Assembly (NCBI GenBank): GCA_022559845.1
Contig: CM040126.1
Span: forward strand, 224,508,641 to 224,572,640
Source: Amorphophallus konjac
Lineage: Eukaryota; Streptophyta; Magnoliopsida; Alismatales; Araceae
Length of the DNA stretch: 64,000 bases
Direction: 5' to 3'
The notes below the pieces were generated by a model that saw only the letters and a list, made by a program, of their open reading frames with translations, did not search any database and was not told where the DNA came from. Position numbers and translations under genes: made by a program. Positions 42,911 through 54,183 of the stretch are shown here, piece after piece; the first letter of the stretch is position 1, and each line of letters opens with the position of its first letter.

Positions 42911-45900
42911 TTAAATTAAGTATATTTTAAAAATGAACTTTTGAGCGCCGAGCTCAAACCGGGCATCCGATTTGGATTCCGTCAGTTCTGACAAGTCACT
43001 TTCATCTCCCCGGTCGTGTTGGAATGATCGGCACGGCCATCCAACCGGTATTTCAAGGTTTAGACCCCCGGACCCGACCTGGCAGTTCATTAAAACTAAG
43101 TGTATTTTAGAAGATGAACTTTGAGCGCCGAGCTCAAACCGGGCATCCGATTTTGATTCCGTCAGTTCTCACAAGTCACTTTCATCTCCCCGGTCGTGTT
43201 GGAATGATCGGCACGGCCATCCGACCGGTATTTCAAGTTTTAGACCCCCGGACCCGACCTGGCAGTTCATTTAAACTAAGTGTATTTAGGAAGATGAACT
43301 TTGAGCGCCGAGCTCAAATCGGGCATCCGATTTGGATTCCGTCAGTTCTGACAAGTCACTTTCATCTCCCCGGTCGTGTTGAAATGATCTGCATGGCCAT
43401 CCGACCGGTATTTCAAGTTTTAGACCCCCGGACCCGACCTGGCAGTTCATTTAAACTAAGTGTATTTTAGAAATGAACTTTGAGTGCCGAGCTCAAACCG
43501 GACATCCGATTTGATTCCGTCAGTTCTGACAAGTCACTTTCATCTCCCCGGTCGTGTTAGAATGATCGGCACGGCCATCCGACCGGTATTTCAAGTTTTA
43601 GACCCCCAGACCCGACCTGGCAGTTCATTAAAACTAAGTGTATTTTAGAAATGAACTTTGAGCGCCGAGCTCAAACCAGGCATCCGATTTAGATTCCGTC
43701 AGTTCTGACAAGTCACTTTCATCTCCCCGGTCGTGTTGAAATGATCAGCATGGCCATCCGATCGGTATTTCAAGTTTTAGACCCCCAGACCCGACCTGGC
43801 AGTTCATTTAAACTAAGTGTATTTTGGAAGATGAACTTTGAGCGCCGAGCTCAAACCGGGCATCCGATTTGGATTCCGTCAGTTCTGACAAGTCACTTTC
43901 ATCTCCCCAGTCGTGTTGAAATGATCGGCACGGCCATCCGATCGGTATTTCAAGTTTTAGACCCCCGGACCCGACCTGGCAGTTCATTAAAACTAAGTGT
44001 ATTTTGGAAGATGAACTTTGAGCGCCGAGCTCAAACCGGGCATCCGATTTGGATTCCGTCAGTTCTGACAAGTCACTTTCATCTCCCCGGTCGTGTTGGA
44101 ATGATTGGCATGGCCATCCGACTGGTATTTCAAGTTTTAGACCCCCGGACCCGACCTGGCAGTTCATTTGGACTAAGTGTATTTTAGAAGATGAACTTTG
44201 AGCGTCGAGCTCAAACCGGGCATCCGATTTGGATTTCGTCAGTTCTGACAAGTCACTTTCATCTCCCCGGTCGTGTTGGAATGATCGGCCTGGCCATCTG
44301 ACCGGTATTTCAAGTTTTAGACCCCCAGACCCGACCTGGCAGTTCATTTAGACTAAGTGTATTTTGGAAGATGAACTTTGAGCTCCGAGCTCAAACCGGG
44401 CATCCGATTTAGATTCTGTCAGTTCTGACAAGTCACTTTCATCTCTTCGGTCGTGTTGAAACGATCAGCATGGCCATCCGATTGGTATTTCAAGTTTTAT
44501 ACCCCCGGACCCGACCTGGCAGTTCATTTAAACTAAGTGTATTTTGGAAGATGAACTTTGAGCGCCGAGCTCAAACCGGGCATCCGATTTGGATTCCGTC
44601 AGTTCTGACAAGTCACTTTCATCTCCCCAGTCGTGTTGGAATGATTGGCACGGCCATCCGACCGGTATTTCAAGTTTTAGACCCCCGGACCCGACCTGGT
44701 AGTTCATTTAAACTAAGTGTATTTTAGAAATGAACTTTGAGCGCCGAGCTCAAACCGGGCATCCGATTTAGATTCCGTCAGTTCTGACAAGTCACTTTCA
44801 TCTCCCCGGTCGTGTTGAAATGATCGGCATGGCCATCCGATCGGTATTTTAAGTTTTAGACCCCCGGACCCGACCTGGCAGTTCATTTAAACTAAGTGTA
44901 TTTTGGAAGATGAACTTTGAGCGCCGAGCTCCAACCGGGCATCCGATTTAGATTCCGTCAGTTCTGACAAGTCACTTTCATCTCCCCAGTTGTGTTGGAA
45001 TGATCGGCATGGCCATCTGACCGGGATTTCAAGTTTTAGACCCCCGGACCCGGCCTGGCAGTTCATTGAAACTAAATGTATTTTGGAAGATGAACTTTGA
45101 GCGCCGAGCTCAAATCGGGCATCCGATTTGGATTCCGTCAGTTCTGACAAGTCACTTTCATCTCCCCGATCGTGTTGAAATGATCGGCACGGCCATCCGA
45201 CCAGTATTTCAAGTTTTAGACCCCCGGACCCGACCTGGCAGTTCATTTAAACTAAGTGTATTTTAGAAATGAACTTTGAGCGCCGAGCTCAAACCGGGCA
45301 TCCGATTTTGATTCCGTCAGTTCTGACAAGTCACTTTCATCTCCCCGGTCGTGTTAGAATGATCGGCATGGCCATCCGATCGGTATTTCAAGTTTTAGAC
45401 CCCCAGACCCGACCTGGCAGTTCATTAAAACTAAGTGTATTTTAGAAATGAACTTTGAGCGCCGAGCTCAAACCGGGCATCCGATTTAGATTCCGTCAGT
45501 TCTGACAAGTCACTTTCATCTCCCCGGTCATGTTGAAATGAGCGGCATGGCCATCCGATTGGTATTTCAAGTTTTAGACCCCCGGACCCGACCTGGCAGT
45601 TCATTTAAACTAAGTGTATTTTGGAAGATGAACTTTGAGCGCCGAGCTCAAACCGGGCATCCGATTTGGATTCCGTCAGTTCTAAAAAGTCACTTTCATA
45701 TCCCCGGTCGTGTTGAAATGATCGGCACGGCCATCTAACCGGTATTTCAAGTTTTAGACCCCCGGACCCGACCTGGCAGTTCATTAAAACTAAGTGTATT
45801 TTGGAAGATGAACTTTGAGTGCCGAGCTCAAACCGGGCATCCGATTTGGATTCCGTCAGTTCTGACAAGTCACTTTCATCTCCCCGGTCGTGTTGGAATA

Positions 45901-48900
45901 ATTGGCATGGCCATCCGACTGGTATTTCAAGTTTTAGACCTCCGGACCCGACCTGGCAGTTCATTTAAAGTAAGTGTATTTTAGAAATGAACTTTGAGCG
46001 CCGAGCTCAAAGTGGGCATCCGATTTGGATTCCGTCAATTCTGACAACTCACTTTCATCTCTCCGGTCGTGTTGGAATGATCGGCACAGCCATCCGATCG
46101 GTATTTCAAGTTTTAGACCCCCAGACCCGACCTGGCAGTTCATTAAAACTAAGTGTATTTTGGAAGATGAACTTTGAGCGCCGAGCTCAAACCGGGCATC
46201 CGATTTGGATTCCGTCAGTTCTGACAAGTCACTTTCATCTCCCCAGTCGTGTTGGAATGATTGGCATGGCCATCCGACTGGTATTTCAAATTTTAGACCC
46301 CCGGACCCGACCTGGCAGTTCATTTAAACTAAGTGTATTTTGGAAGATGAACTTTGAGCGTCGAGCTCAAACCGGGCATCCGATTTAGATTCCGTCAGTT
46401 CTGACAAGTCAATTTCATCTCCCCGGTCGTGTTAGAATGATTGGCACAGCCATCTGACCGGTATTTCAAGTTTTAGACCCCCGGACCCGACCTCGCAGTT
46501 CATTTAGACTAAGTGTATTTTGGAAGATGAACTTTGAGCGCCGAGCTCAAACCGGGCATCCGATTTGGATTCCGTCAGTTCTGACAAGTCACTTTCATCT
46601 CCTCGGTCGTGTTGAAACGATCAGCATGGCCATCCGATCGGTATTTCAAGTTTTATACCCCCGGACCCGACCTGGCAGTTCATTTAAACTAAGTGTATTT
46701 TGGAAGATGAACTTTGAGCGCCGAGCTCAAACCGGGCATCCGATTTGGATTCCGTCAGTTCTGACAAGTCACTTTCATCTCCCTGGTCGTGTTGGAAAGA
46801 TCGGCATGGCCATCTGACCGGTATTTCAAGTTTTAGACCCCCGGACCAGACCTGGCAGTTCATTTAGACTAAGTGTATTTTGGAAGATGAACTTTGAGCG
46901 CCGAGCTCAAACCGGGCATCCGATTTGGATTCCGTCAGTTCTGACAAGTCACTTTCATCTCCCCGGTCGTGTTGAAATAATCAGCATGGCCATCTGATCG
47001 GTATTTCAAGTTTTATACCCCCGGACCCTACCTGGTAGTTCATTTAAACTAAGTGTATTTTGGAAGATGAACTTTGAGCGCCGAGCTCAAACCGGGCATC
47101 CGATTTGGATTCCGTCAGTTCTGACAAGTCACTTTCATCTCCCCGGTCGTGTTGGAATGATTGGCACGGCCATCCGACCAGTATTTCAAGTTTTAGACCC
47201 CCGGACCCGACCTGGCAGTTCATTAAAATTAAGTGTATTTTAGAAATGAACTTTGAGCGCCGAGCTCAAACCGGGCATCCGATTTGGATTCCGTCAGTTC
47301 TGACAAGTCACTTTCATCTCCCCGGTCGTGTTGGAATGATCGGCACAGCCATCCGACCTGTATCTCAAGTTTTAGACTCCCAGACCCGACCTGGCAGTTC
47401 ATTAAAACTAAGTGTATTTTGGAAGATGAACTTTGAGCGCCGAGCTCAAACCGGACATCCGATTTAGATTCCGTCAGTTCTGACAAGTCACTTTCATCTC
47501 CCCGGTCGTGTTGGAATGATTGGCATGGCCATCCGACTGGTATTTCAAGTTTTAGACCCCCGGACCCGACCTGGCAGTTCATTTAAACTAAGTGTATTTT
47601 GAAGATGAACTTTGAGCGCCGAGCTCAAACCGGTCATCCGATTTGGATTCCGTCAGTTCTGACAAGTCACTTTTATCTCTCCGATCATGTTGGAATGATC
47701 GGCACGGCCATCCGATCAGTATTTCAAGTTTTAGACCCCCGGACCCGACCTGGCTGTTCATTTAAACTAAGTGTATTTTAGAAATAAACTTTGAGCGCCG
47801 AGCTCAAACCGGGCATCCGATTTGGATTCCGTCAGTTCTGACAAGTCACTTTCATCTCCCCGGTCGTGTTGGTATGATCGGCACGGCCACCCGACCGGTA
47901 TTTCAAGTTTTAGACCCTCGGACCCGACCTGGCAGTTCATTTAAAGTAAGTGTATTTTAGAAATGAACTTTGAGCGCTGAGCTCAAACCGGGCATCCGAT
48001 TTGGATTCCATCAGTTCTGACAAGTCACTTTCATCTCCCCGGTCGTGTTGGAATGATCGTCATGGCCATCCGACCGGTATTTCAAGTTTTAGACCCCCGG
48101 ACCCGACCTGGCTGTTCATTAAAACCAAGTGTATTTTGGAAGATGAACTTTGAGCGCCGAGCTCAAACCGGGCATTCGATTTAGATTCCGTCAGTTCTGA
48201 AATGTAACTTTCATCTCCCCGGTCGTGTTGGAATGATCGGCACGGCCATCTGACTGGTATTTCAAGTTTTAGACCCCCGGACCCGACCTGGCAGTTCATT
48301 TGGACTAAGTGTATTTTAGAAGATGAACTTTTAGTGCCGAGCTCAAACCGGGCATCCGATTTGGATTCCGTCTGTTCTGAGAAGTCACTTTCATCTCCCC
48401 GGTCGTGTTGGAATGATCGGCAAGGCCATCTGACCGGTATTTCAAGTTTTCGACCCCCGGACCCGACCTGGCAGTTCATTTAGACTAAGTGTATTTTGGA
48501 AGATGAACTTTGAGCGCCGAGCTCAAACCGGGCATCCGATTTGGATTCCGTCAGTTCTGACAAGTCACTTTCATCTCCCCGGTCGTGTTGAAACGATCAG
48601 CATGACCATCCAATCGGTATTTCAAGTTTTATACCCCTGGACCCGACCTGGCAGTTCATTTAAACTAAGTGTATTTTGGAAGATGAACTTTGAGCGCCGA
48701 GCTCAAACCGGGCATCCGATTTGGATTCCGTCAGTTCTGACAAGTCACTTTCATCTCCCCGGTCGTGTTGGAATGATTGGCATGGCCATCCGACTAGTAT
48801 TTCAAGTTTTAGACCCCCGGACCAGACCTGGCAGTTCATTAAAACTAAGTGTATTTTAGAAATGAACTTTGAGCGCCGAGCTCAAACCGGGCGTCCGATT

Positions 48901-50989
48901 TAGATTCCGTCAGTTCTGACAAGTCACTTTCATCTCTCTGGTCGTGTTAAAATGATCGGCATGGCCATCCGACCTATATTTCAAGTTTTAGACCCCCGGA
49001 CCCGGCCTGGCAGTTCATTTAAAGTAAGTGTATTTTGGAAGATGAACTTTGAGCGCCGAGCTCAAACCGGGCATCCGATTTAGATTCCGTCAGTTCTGAC
49101 AAGTCACTTTCATCTCCCCGGTCCTGTTGGACTGATCGGCACGGCCATCCGACCGGTATTTCAAGTTTTAGACCCCCAGACCCGACCTGGCAGTTCATTA
49201 AAACTAAGTGTATTTTAGAAATGAACTTTGTGCATCGAGCTCAAACCGGGCATCCGATTTAGATTCCGTCAGTTCTGACAAGTCACTTTCATCTCCCCGG
49301 TCGTGTTGAAATGATCAGCATGGCCATCCGATCGGTATTTCAAGTTTTAGTCCCCCGGACCCGACCTGGCAGTTCATTTAAACTAAGTGTATTTTGGAAG
49401 ATGAACTTTGAGCGCCGAGCTCAAACCGGTCATCCGATTTGGATTCCGTCAGTTCTGACAAGTCACTTTCATCTCTCGATCATGTTGGAATGATCGGCAT
49501 GGCCATCCGATCGGTATTTCAAGTTTTAGACCCCCGGACCCGACCTGGCAGTTCATTTAAACTAAGTGTATTTTAGAAATGAACTTTGAGCGCCGAGCTC
49601 AAACCGGGGATCCGATTTGGATTCCGTCAGTTCTAACAAGTCACTTTCATCTCCCCGGTCATGTTGGAATGATCGGCACGGCCATTCAACCGGTATTTCA
49701 AGTTTTAGACCCCCGGACCCGACCTGGCAGTTCATTTAAAGTAAGTGTATTTTAGAAATGAACTTTGAGCGCTGAGCTCAAACCGGGCATCCGATTTGGA
49801 TTCCATCAGTTCTGACAAGTCACTTTCATCTCCCCGGTCGTGTTGGAATGATCATCATGGCCATCCAACCGGTATTTCAAGTTTTAGACCCCCGGACCCG
49901 ACCTGGCAGTTCATTAAAACCAAGTGTATTTTGGAAGATGAACTTTGAGCGCCGAGCTCAAACCGGGCTTTCGATTTGGATTCCGTCAGTTCTGAAAAGT
50001 CACTTTCATCTCCCCGGTCGTGTTGGAATGATCGGCACGGCCATCCGACTGGTATTTCAAGTTTTAGACCCCCGGACCCGACCTGGCAGTTCATTTGGAC
50101 TAAGTGTATTTTGGAAGATGAACTTTGAGCACCGAGCTCAAACCGGGCATCCGATTTGGATTCCGTCAGTTCTGACAAGTCACTTTCATCTCCCCGGTCA
50201 TGTTGGAATGATCGGCATGGCCATCTGACCGGTATTTCAAGTTTTAGACCCCCGGATCCGACCTGGCAGTTCATTTAGACTAAGTGTATTTTGGAAGATG
50301 AACTTTGAGCGCCGAGCTCAAACCGGGCATCCGATTTAGATTCCGTCAGTTCTGACAAGTCACTTTCATCTCCCCGATCGTGTTGAAATGATCAGCATGG
50401 CCATCCGATCGGTATTTCAAGTTTTATACCCCCGGACCCGACCTGGCAGTTCATTTAAACTAAGTGTATTTTGGAAGATGAACTTTGAGCGCCGAGCTCA
50501 AACCGGGCATCCGATTTGGATTCCGTCAGTTCTGACAAGTCACTTTCATCTCCCCGGTCGTGTTGGAATAATTGGCACGGCCATCCGACCAGTATTTCAA
50601 GTTTTAGACCCCCGGACCCGACCTGGCAGTTCATTAAAACTAAGTGTATTTTAGAAATGAACTTTGAGCGCCGAGCTCAAACCGGGCATCCGATTTGGAT
50701 TCCGTCAGTTCTGACAAGTCACTTTCATCTCCCCGGTTGTGTTGAAATGATCGGCACGGCCATCCGACTGGTATTTCAAGTTTTAGACCCCCGGACCCGA
50801 CCTGGCAGTTCATTTAAACTAAGTGTATTTTGGAAGATGAACTTTGAGCGCCGAGCTCAAACCGGGCATCCGATTTGGATTCCGTCAGTTCTGACAAGTC
50901 ACTTTCATCTCCCCGATCGTGTTGGAATGATCGGCACGGCCATCCGACCGGTATTTCAAATTTTAGACCCCCGGACCCTGGATTTTCTC
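42911..50989. repeat. Satellite array, 178-180 bp monomer, about 45 copies
   Basis: Monomers follow head to tail with words GAACTTTGAGCGCCGAGCTC, GGGCATCCGATTTGGATTCC, GACAAGTCACTTTCATCTCC, CGGTATTTCAAGTTTTAGAC and CCGGACCCGACCTGGCAGTT. Two length classes exist: 180 bp (TTTTGGAAGATGAAC) and 178 bp (TTTTAGAAATGAAC). Marker variants recur at about 1795 bp in the right part, a 10-monomer higher-order unit. The 180-bp form is 60 codons long and lacks stops in one frame of each strand, which explains the many repetitive mock ORFs. It fills the last intron of the TNPA-like gene. Confidence 0.97.
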
Positions 50990-51075
50990 AATTCTTCTTA
51001 AGTAAATGAGTTTTAAAATTAATAATGAACATAATTGAGTAATTCCATCAAAATAAAAATATAGTAAACACTCAC

Positions 51076-51483
51076 CTGTGCGGCCTGTGTTGTGGTGGTG
51101 GTGGATTGCTGAGGGACCATTCCCCTCTGGGAGAGGAGGCCACTGATTGCCTGCAAAACCACTGACACCTGGCTAGAGATCTCATGTTGGAAATGCTGCT
51201 GCCGCTGCATATCAGAAATCTGTGATCGGACCATGTCCATCATGTCGCTGGCAGAAGCGCTGGGGGCAACGGAAGGTATAGTGAAGGCATTGCTGCTGGT
51301 TTGGGCATAGCTAGAACTCGCACACTGTGATATCACCGCGCTAGCGTCTAGGCTCTCCCCAAAATCATATAGTCGGCCTTTCTTCGGTACGCCAGCTGCT
51401 GCCACCCACTTCACCGGATCGAACTCCGGGTGCTGCGTGTCTCCCTCCCCGTACTTCTCTATCACTGCTTTGCTATATGTTTC
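51076..51483 (-). CDS. TNPA-like gene, penultimate exon
   Basis: Between acceptor TTTGTAG (51484) and donor GTGAGT (51075) lie exactly 136 codons in phase 0. They start ETYSKAVIEKYGEGD, continue HPEFDPVKWVAAAGVPKKGR, a Ser/Ala-rich stretch, a predicted coiled region (MDMVRSQISDMQRQQ) and end QQSTTTTTQAAQ. The wording fits the plant Transposase_24 (Ptta/En/Spm) family. In En/Spm the TNPA protein binds subterminal repeats. Confidence 0.85.
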
Positions 51484-51574
51484 CTACAAATTGAATAAAA
51501 TAACTAGTCAATTTCAAATGAATTACATGCCAATTTAAATGAACGGTACAAGTTACATATGTAGATAAACTTAC

Positions 51575-51679
51575 CGCTGCTGACTTAGCTGTCTCACTCA
51601 CAAAATCATTAGTCCCCTTCTTTTTGTGTGTTATTTCGAACACCTCGAGGAACGACGGAGGTCGATTAAGCTCCACAGC
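51575..51679 (-). CDS. TNPA-like gene, 105-nt exon
   Basis: 35 codons (AVELNRPPSFLEVFEITHKK to ETAKSAA) sit between acceptor TATAACAG and donor GTAAGT, phase 0 on both sides. The phrase LEVF.xTH.K matches the conserved centre of Transposase_24. Confidence 0.88.
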
Positions 51680-51754
51680 CTGTTATACAATTCATAGTAA
51701 AAAAAGTCAAATATTGGGATAAGTTGTAAGAAGATAAATTGTTATATTACTTAC

Positions 51755-52078
51755 CATTTTTTTTTGAGCCGCATAAGAGATGGACCCACTCGTATGCAAA
51801 TTTGAACCTGGTTTTGACGCCCTATTTGCTTTGACTTTTTCAGACTTTTCTATCCACTTGGGGTCGGCAAAATGGTCACAAGATATCTCCCAATCCTCCT
51901 GCCTCATCCATAGAGGGCAGTGCGCCTTCCACAATTGTCGGTCTTCACTCCCCCCACTCAATTTTTTAGCGTGTGCTCGGGCCTCATGTATTTTCCTCTT
52001 GTAACTTGAGAGCATAGTAGACTCCCAGGCACGACGACATCTCGCCGCGTCATGTCCACATGTGAATTGAAAAGACCA
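51755..52078 (-). CDS. TNPA-like gene, 324-nt exon
   Basis: 108 codons, phase 0, lie between acceptor GATTTACAG and donor GTAAGT. They start WSFQFTCGHDAARCRRAWES, then KIHEARAHAKKLSGG, HCPLWMRQEDWEISCDHF and KWIEKSEKVKANRASKPGSN, ending SYAAQKKM. These are the core words of Transposase_24 (C..W..L...W..D.W.....S..N...). Confidence 0.88.
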
Positions 52079-52163
52079 CTGTAAATCAATTACTTTTCAC
52101 TCTTAGTATAAAGTTGTAAATTGAGTTTGGGAAATACTTGAATTAAATGACGTAATTACTTAC

Positions 52164-52292
52164 TAAGAACATGTTGTACAATGAATCGCGGATGGACATC
52201 AGAAAATCTCTGAAAGTGGATGCTGCCCCGGGCCTAGTGCCAACATGAGTTCGGTGCAATGATGGACAACGGTGTGGGGTTCAAATTTCGTA
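52164..52292 (-). CDS. TNPA-like gene, 129-nt exon (uncertain)
   Basis: Candidate acceptor ATTACAG and donor GTAAGT bound this stretch. In the frame leading into the next exon it reads GTRPGAASTFRDFLMSIRDS and LYNMFL but has a TGA near its start. Either the acceptor is elsewhere or the copy is damaged. Confidence 0.5.
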
Positions 52293-52429
52293 CTGTAATT
52301 GCAAATGTCAAAATATTCATATTAGACAGTTGAAGGCTAATTAATGTAATATAACCTTATAGATTTACCCGGATATCCAACACGGGCGACGTCTATCATG
52401 GGTCGTGCCTCCCTCGTGACAACTGCCGG

Positions 52430-53900
52430 CATCGTCAAGTGGCTGACTGGTGGGGGTGGGCCCTGTACAAGTGGGAGGTGGTGGGAGGGCACTGGGATTT
52501 GTAAGAATAGATCTTCACAAGTAAAACCAAGTGTATTACATTACAGATCTTTGAAATAACATAATTAATTTTCATAAGTGCACAACAGGTGGGAGGCCAC
52601 TGAGACCTGCAAGAATTAATTTTCATGTGGAGTGATACAAATATTGTGAACATATAATTAAAATATGCATACATGCAGCAGGAGGTGGTGGGGGTGGGGT
52701 CTGCACAACAGGTGGGAGGCCACTGAGACCTGCAAGAATTAATTTTCATAAGTAGAACAAATATTGAAGAAATTAAATTAAAATATACATACTTGATCCT
52801 CGAGGTGGTGCGGGTGGGGTCTGCACAACAGGTGGGAGGCCACTGAGACCTGCAAGAATTGATTTTCATAAGTAGAACAAATATTGAAGAAATTAAATTA
52901 AAATATACATACCTGATCCTCGAGGTGGTGGGGGTGGGGTCTGCACAACAGGTGGGAGGCCACTGAGACCTGCAAGAATTAATTTTCATAAGTAGAACAA
53001 ATATTGAAGAAATTAAATTAAAATATACATACTTGATCCTCGAGGTGGTCGGGGTGGCGTCTACACAACAGGTGGGAGGCCACTGAGACCTGCAAGAATT
53101 AATTTTCATGTGGAGTGTTACAAATATTGCGAACATATAATTAAAATATACATACCTGCAGCGGGAGGTGGGGGGGGTGGCGTCTGCACAACAGGTGGGA
53201 GGCCACTGAGATCTGCAAGAATTAATTTTCATAAGTAGAACAAATATTGAAGAATTTAAATTAAAATATACATACATGATCCTGGAGGTGGGAGGCCACT
53301 GACACCTGCAAGAATTTATTGTCATGTGGAGTGATACAAATATTACGAACTTATAATTAAAATGTACATACCTGCAACGGGAGGTGGTCGGGGTGACATC
53401 TGCACATTAGGTGGGAGGCCACTGACACCTGCAAGATTTAATTTTCATAAGTAAATGCAACATGTAATTGAAAATTAAAATAGATATACCTGTAGCGGGA
53501 GGTGGTGGGAGGACACTAGGACCTGTAAGTAGTAATTCACATTAGGTAAATGAATACTTTGCTAGAAATTCAAAGATACGCCGAGGTGGGATAAGATTTA
53601 ATTTTCATAAGTAAATGCAACATGTTACTGAAAATTAAAATAGACATACCTGTAGCGGGAGGTGGTGGGAGGGCACTAGGACCTGTAAGTAGTAATTCAC
53701 ATTAGGTAAATGAATATTTTGCTAGAAGATCAAAGATACGCCGAGGTGGGACCTGCATTAATTTTCATAAGTAAATGCAACATGTTACTGAAAATTAAAA
53801 TAGACATACCTGTAGCGGGAGGTGGTGGGAGGGCACTAGGACCTGTAAGTAGTGGTGGTGGCGTTTGTACAAGTTGTGGTGAGCCGACACTTGCACCTAT
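52430..53900 (-). repeat. Tandem array of proline-rich mini-exons, period about 120 bp
   Basis: Units at about 52588, 52710, 52830, 52950, 53070 and 53195 are 120 bp apart; further, longer units lie near 53288, 53410, 53510, 53660 and 53830. In the best copies the minus strand has acceptor TTCTTGCAG, then 57 nt, then donor GTATGTATATTTT. With the phase set by the first exon, the 57 nt encode GLSGLPPVVQTPPPPPRGS in phase 1 and keep frame. Some copies are degenerate (for example 52588). Whether all are spliced in cannot be told. Confidence 0.8.
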
Positions 53901-53967
53901 AAAAAAATTCTTTTAAGTTTGTAAATAATTAAAATATTTATATAGCTAACTTATTGATCAAATATAC

Positions 53968-54058
53968 CTGTGTCTGAAGAAGATGGTAGCGAGGAGGGAG
54001 TAGCGCCCCTCTCACTGCCAGGTCTCCTCCCACTCCTAGTACGACCTCCTTGCACCAT
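53968..54058 (-). CDS. TNPA-like gene, first coding exon
   Basis: ATG at 54058 opens MVQGGRTRSGRRPGSERGAT and ends SSSDTG at donor GTATATTT (53967). The exon is 91 nt, leaving phase 1, which the mini-exons share. The basic N-terminus suits a DNA-binding protein. It starts only 125 bp after the stop of the transposase gene, so one pre-mRNA with alternative splicing, as in En/Spm, is likely. Confidence 0.7.
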
Positions 54059-54183
54059 TTTCTTATTAATAACAAAACAATTAATACATATTAATCCACA
54101 ATTATATAAGGCTAGACAAATGTTATTTAAAATTATGCTTAAAAGTAAGAATCATCTTACTAAATTATCAAAACATGCCTCCC

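Noticed and set aside
42911..50989. Centromere with a functional satellite
   Set aside because: The array is bounded by one transposon's ends and coding exons. Monomer length alone is not evidence of centromere function.
43114..51001. Many ORFs of 60-179 aa with near-identical repeats on both strands
   Set aside because: They arise because the satellite monomer is 180 bp (60 codons) and happens to lack stops in one frame per strand. 178-bp monomers break the frame, and the array lies in an inferred intron.
52435..53325. 296-codon minus-strand ORF with repeated NSCRSQWPPTCC peptide
   Set aside because: It reads straight through the acceptor, mini-exon and donor of each 120-bp unit in the wrong frame. 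The spliced proline-rich reading explains the sequence better.
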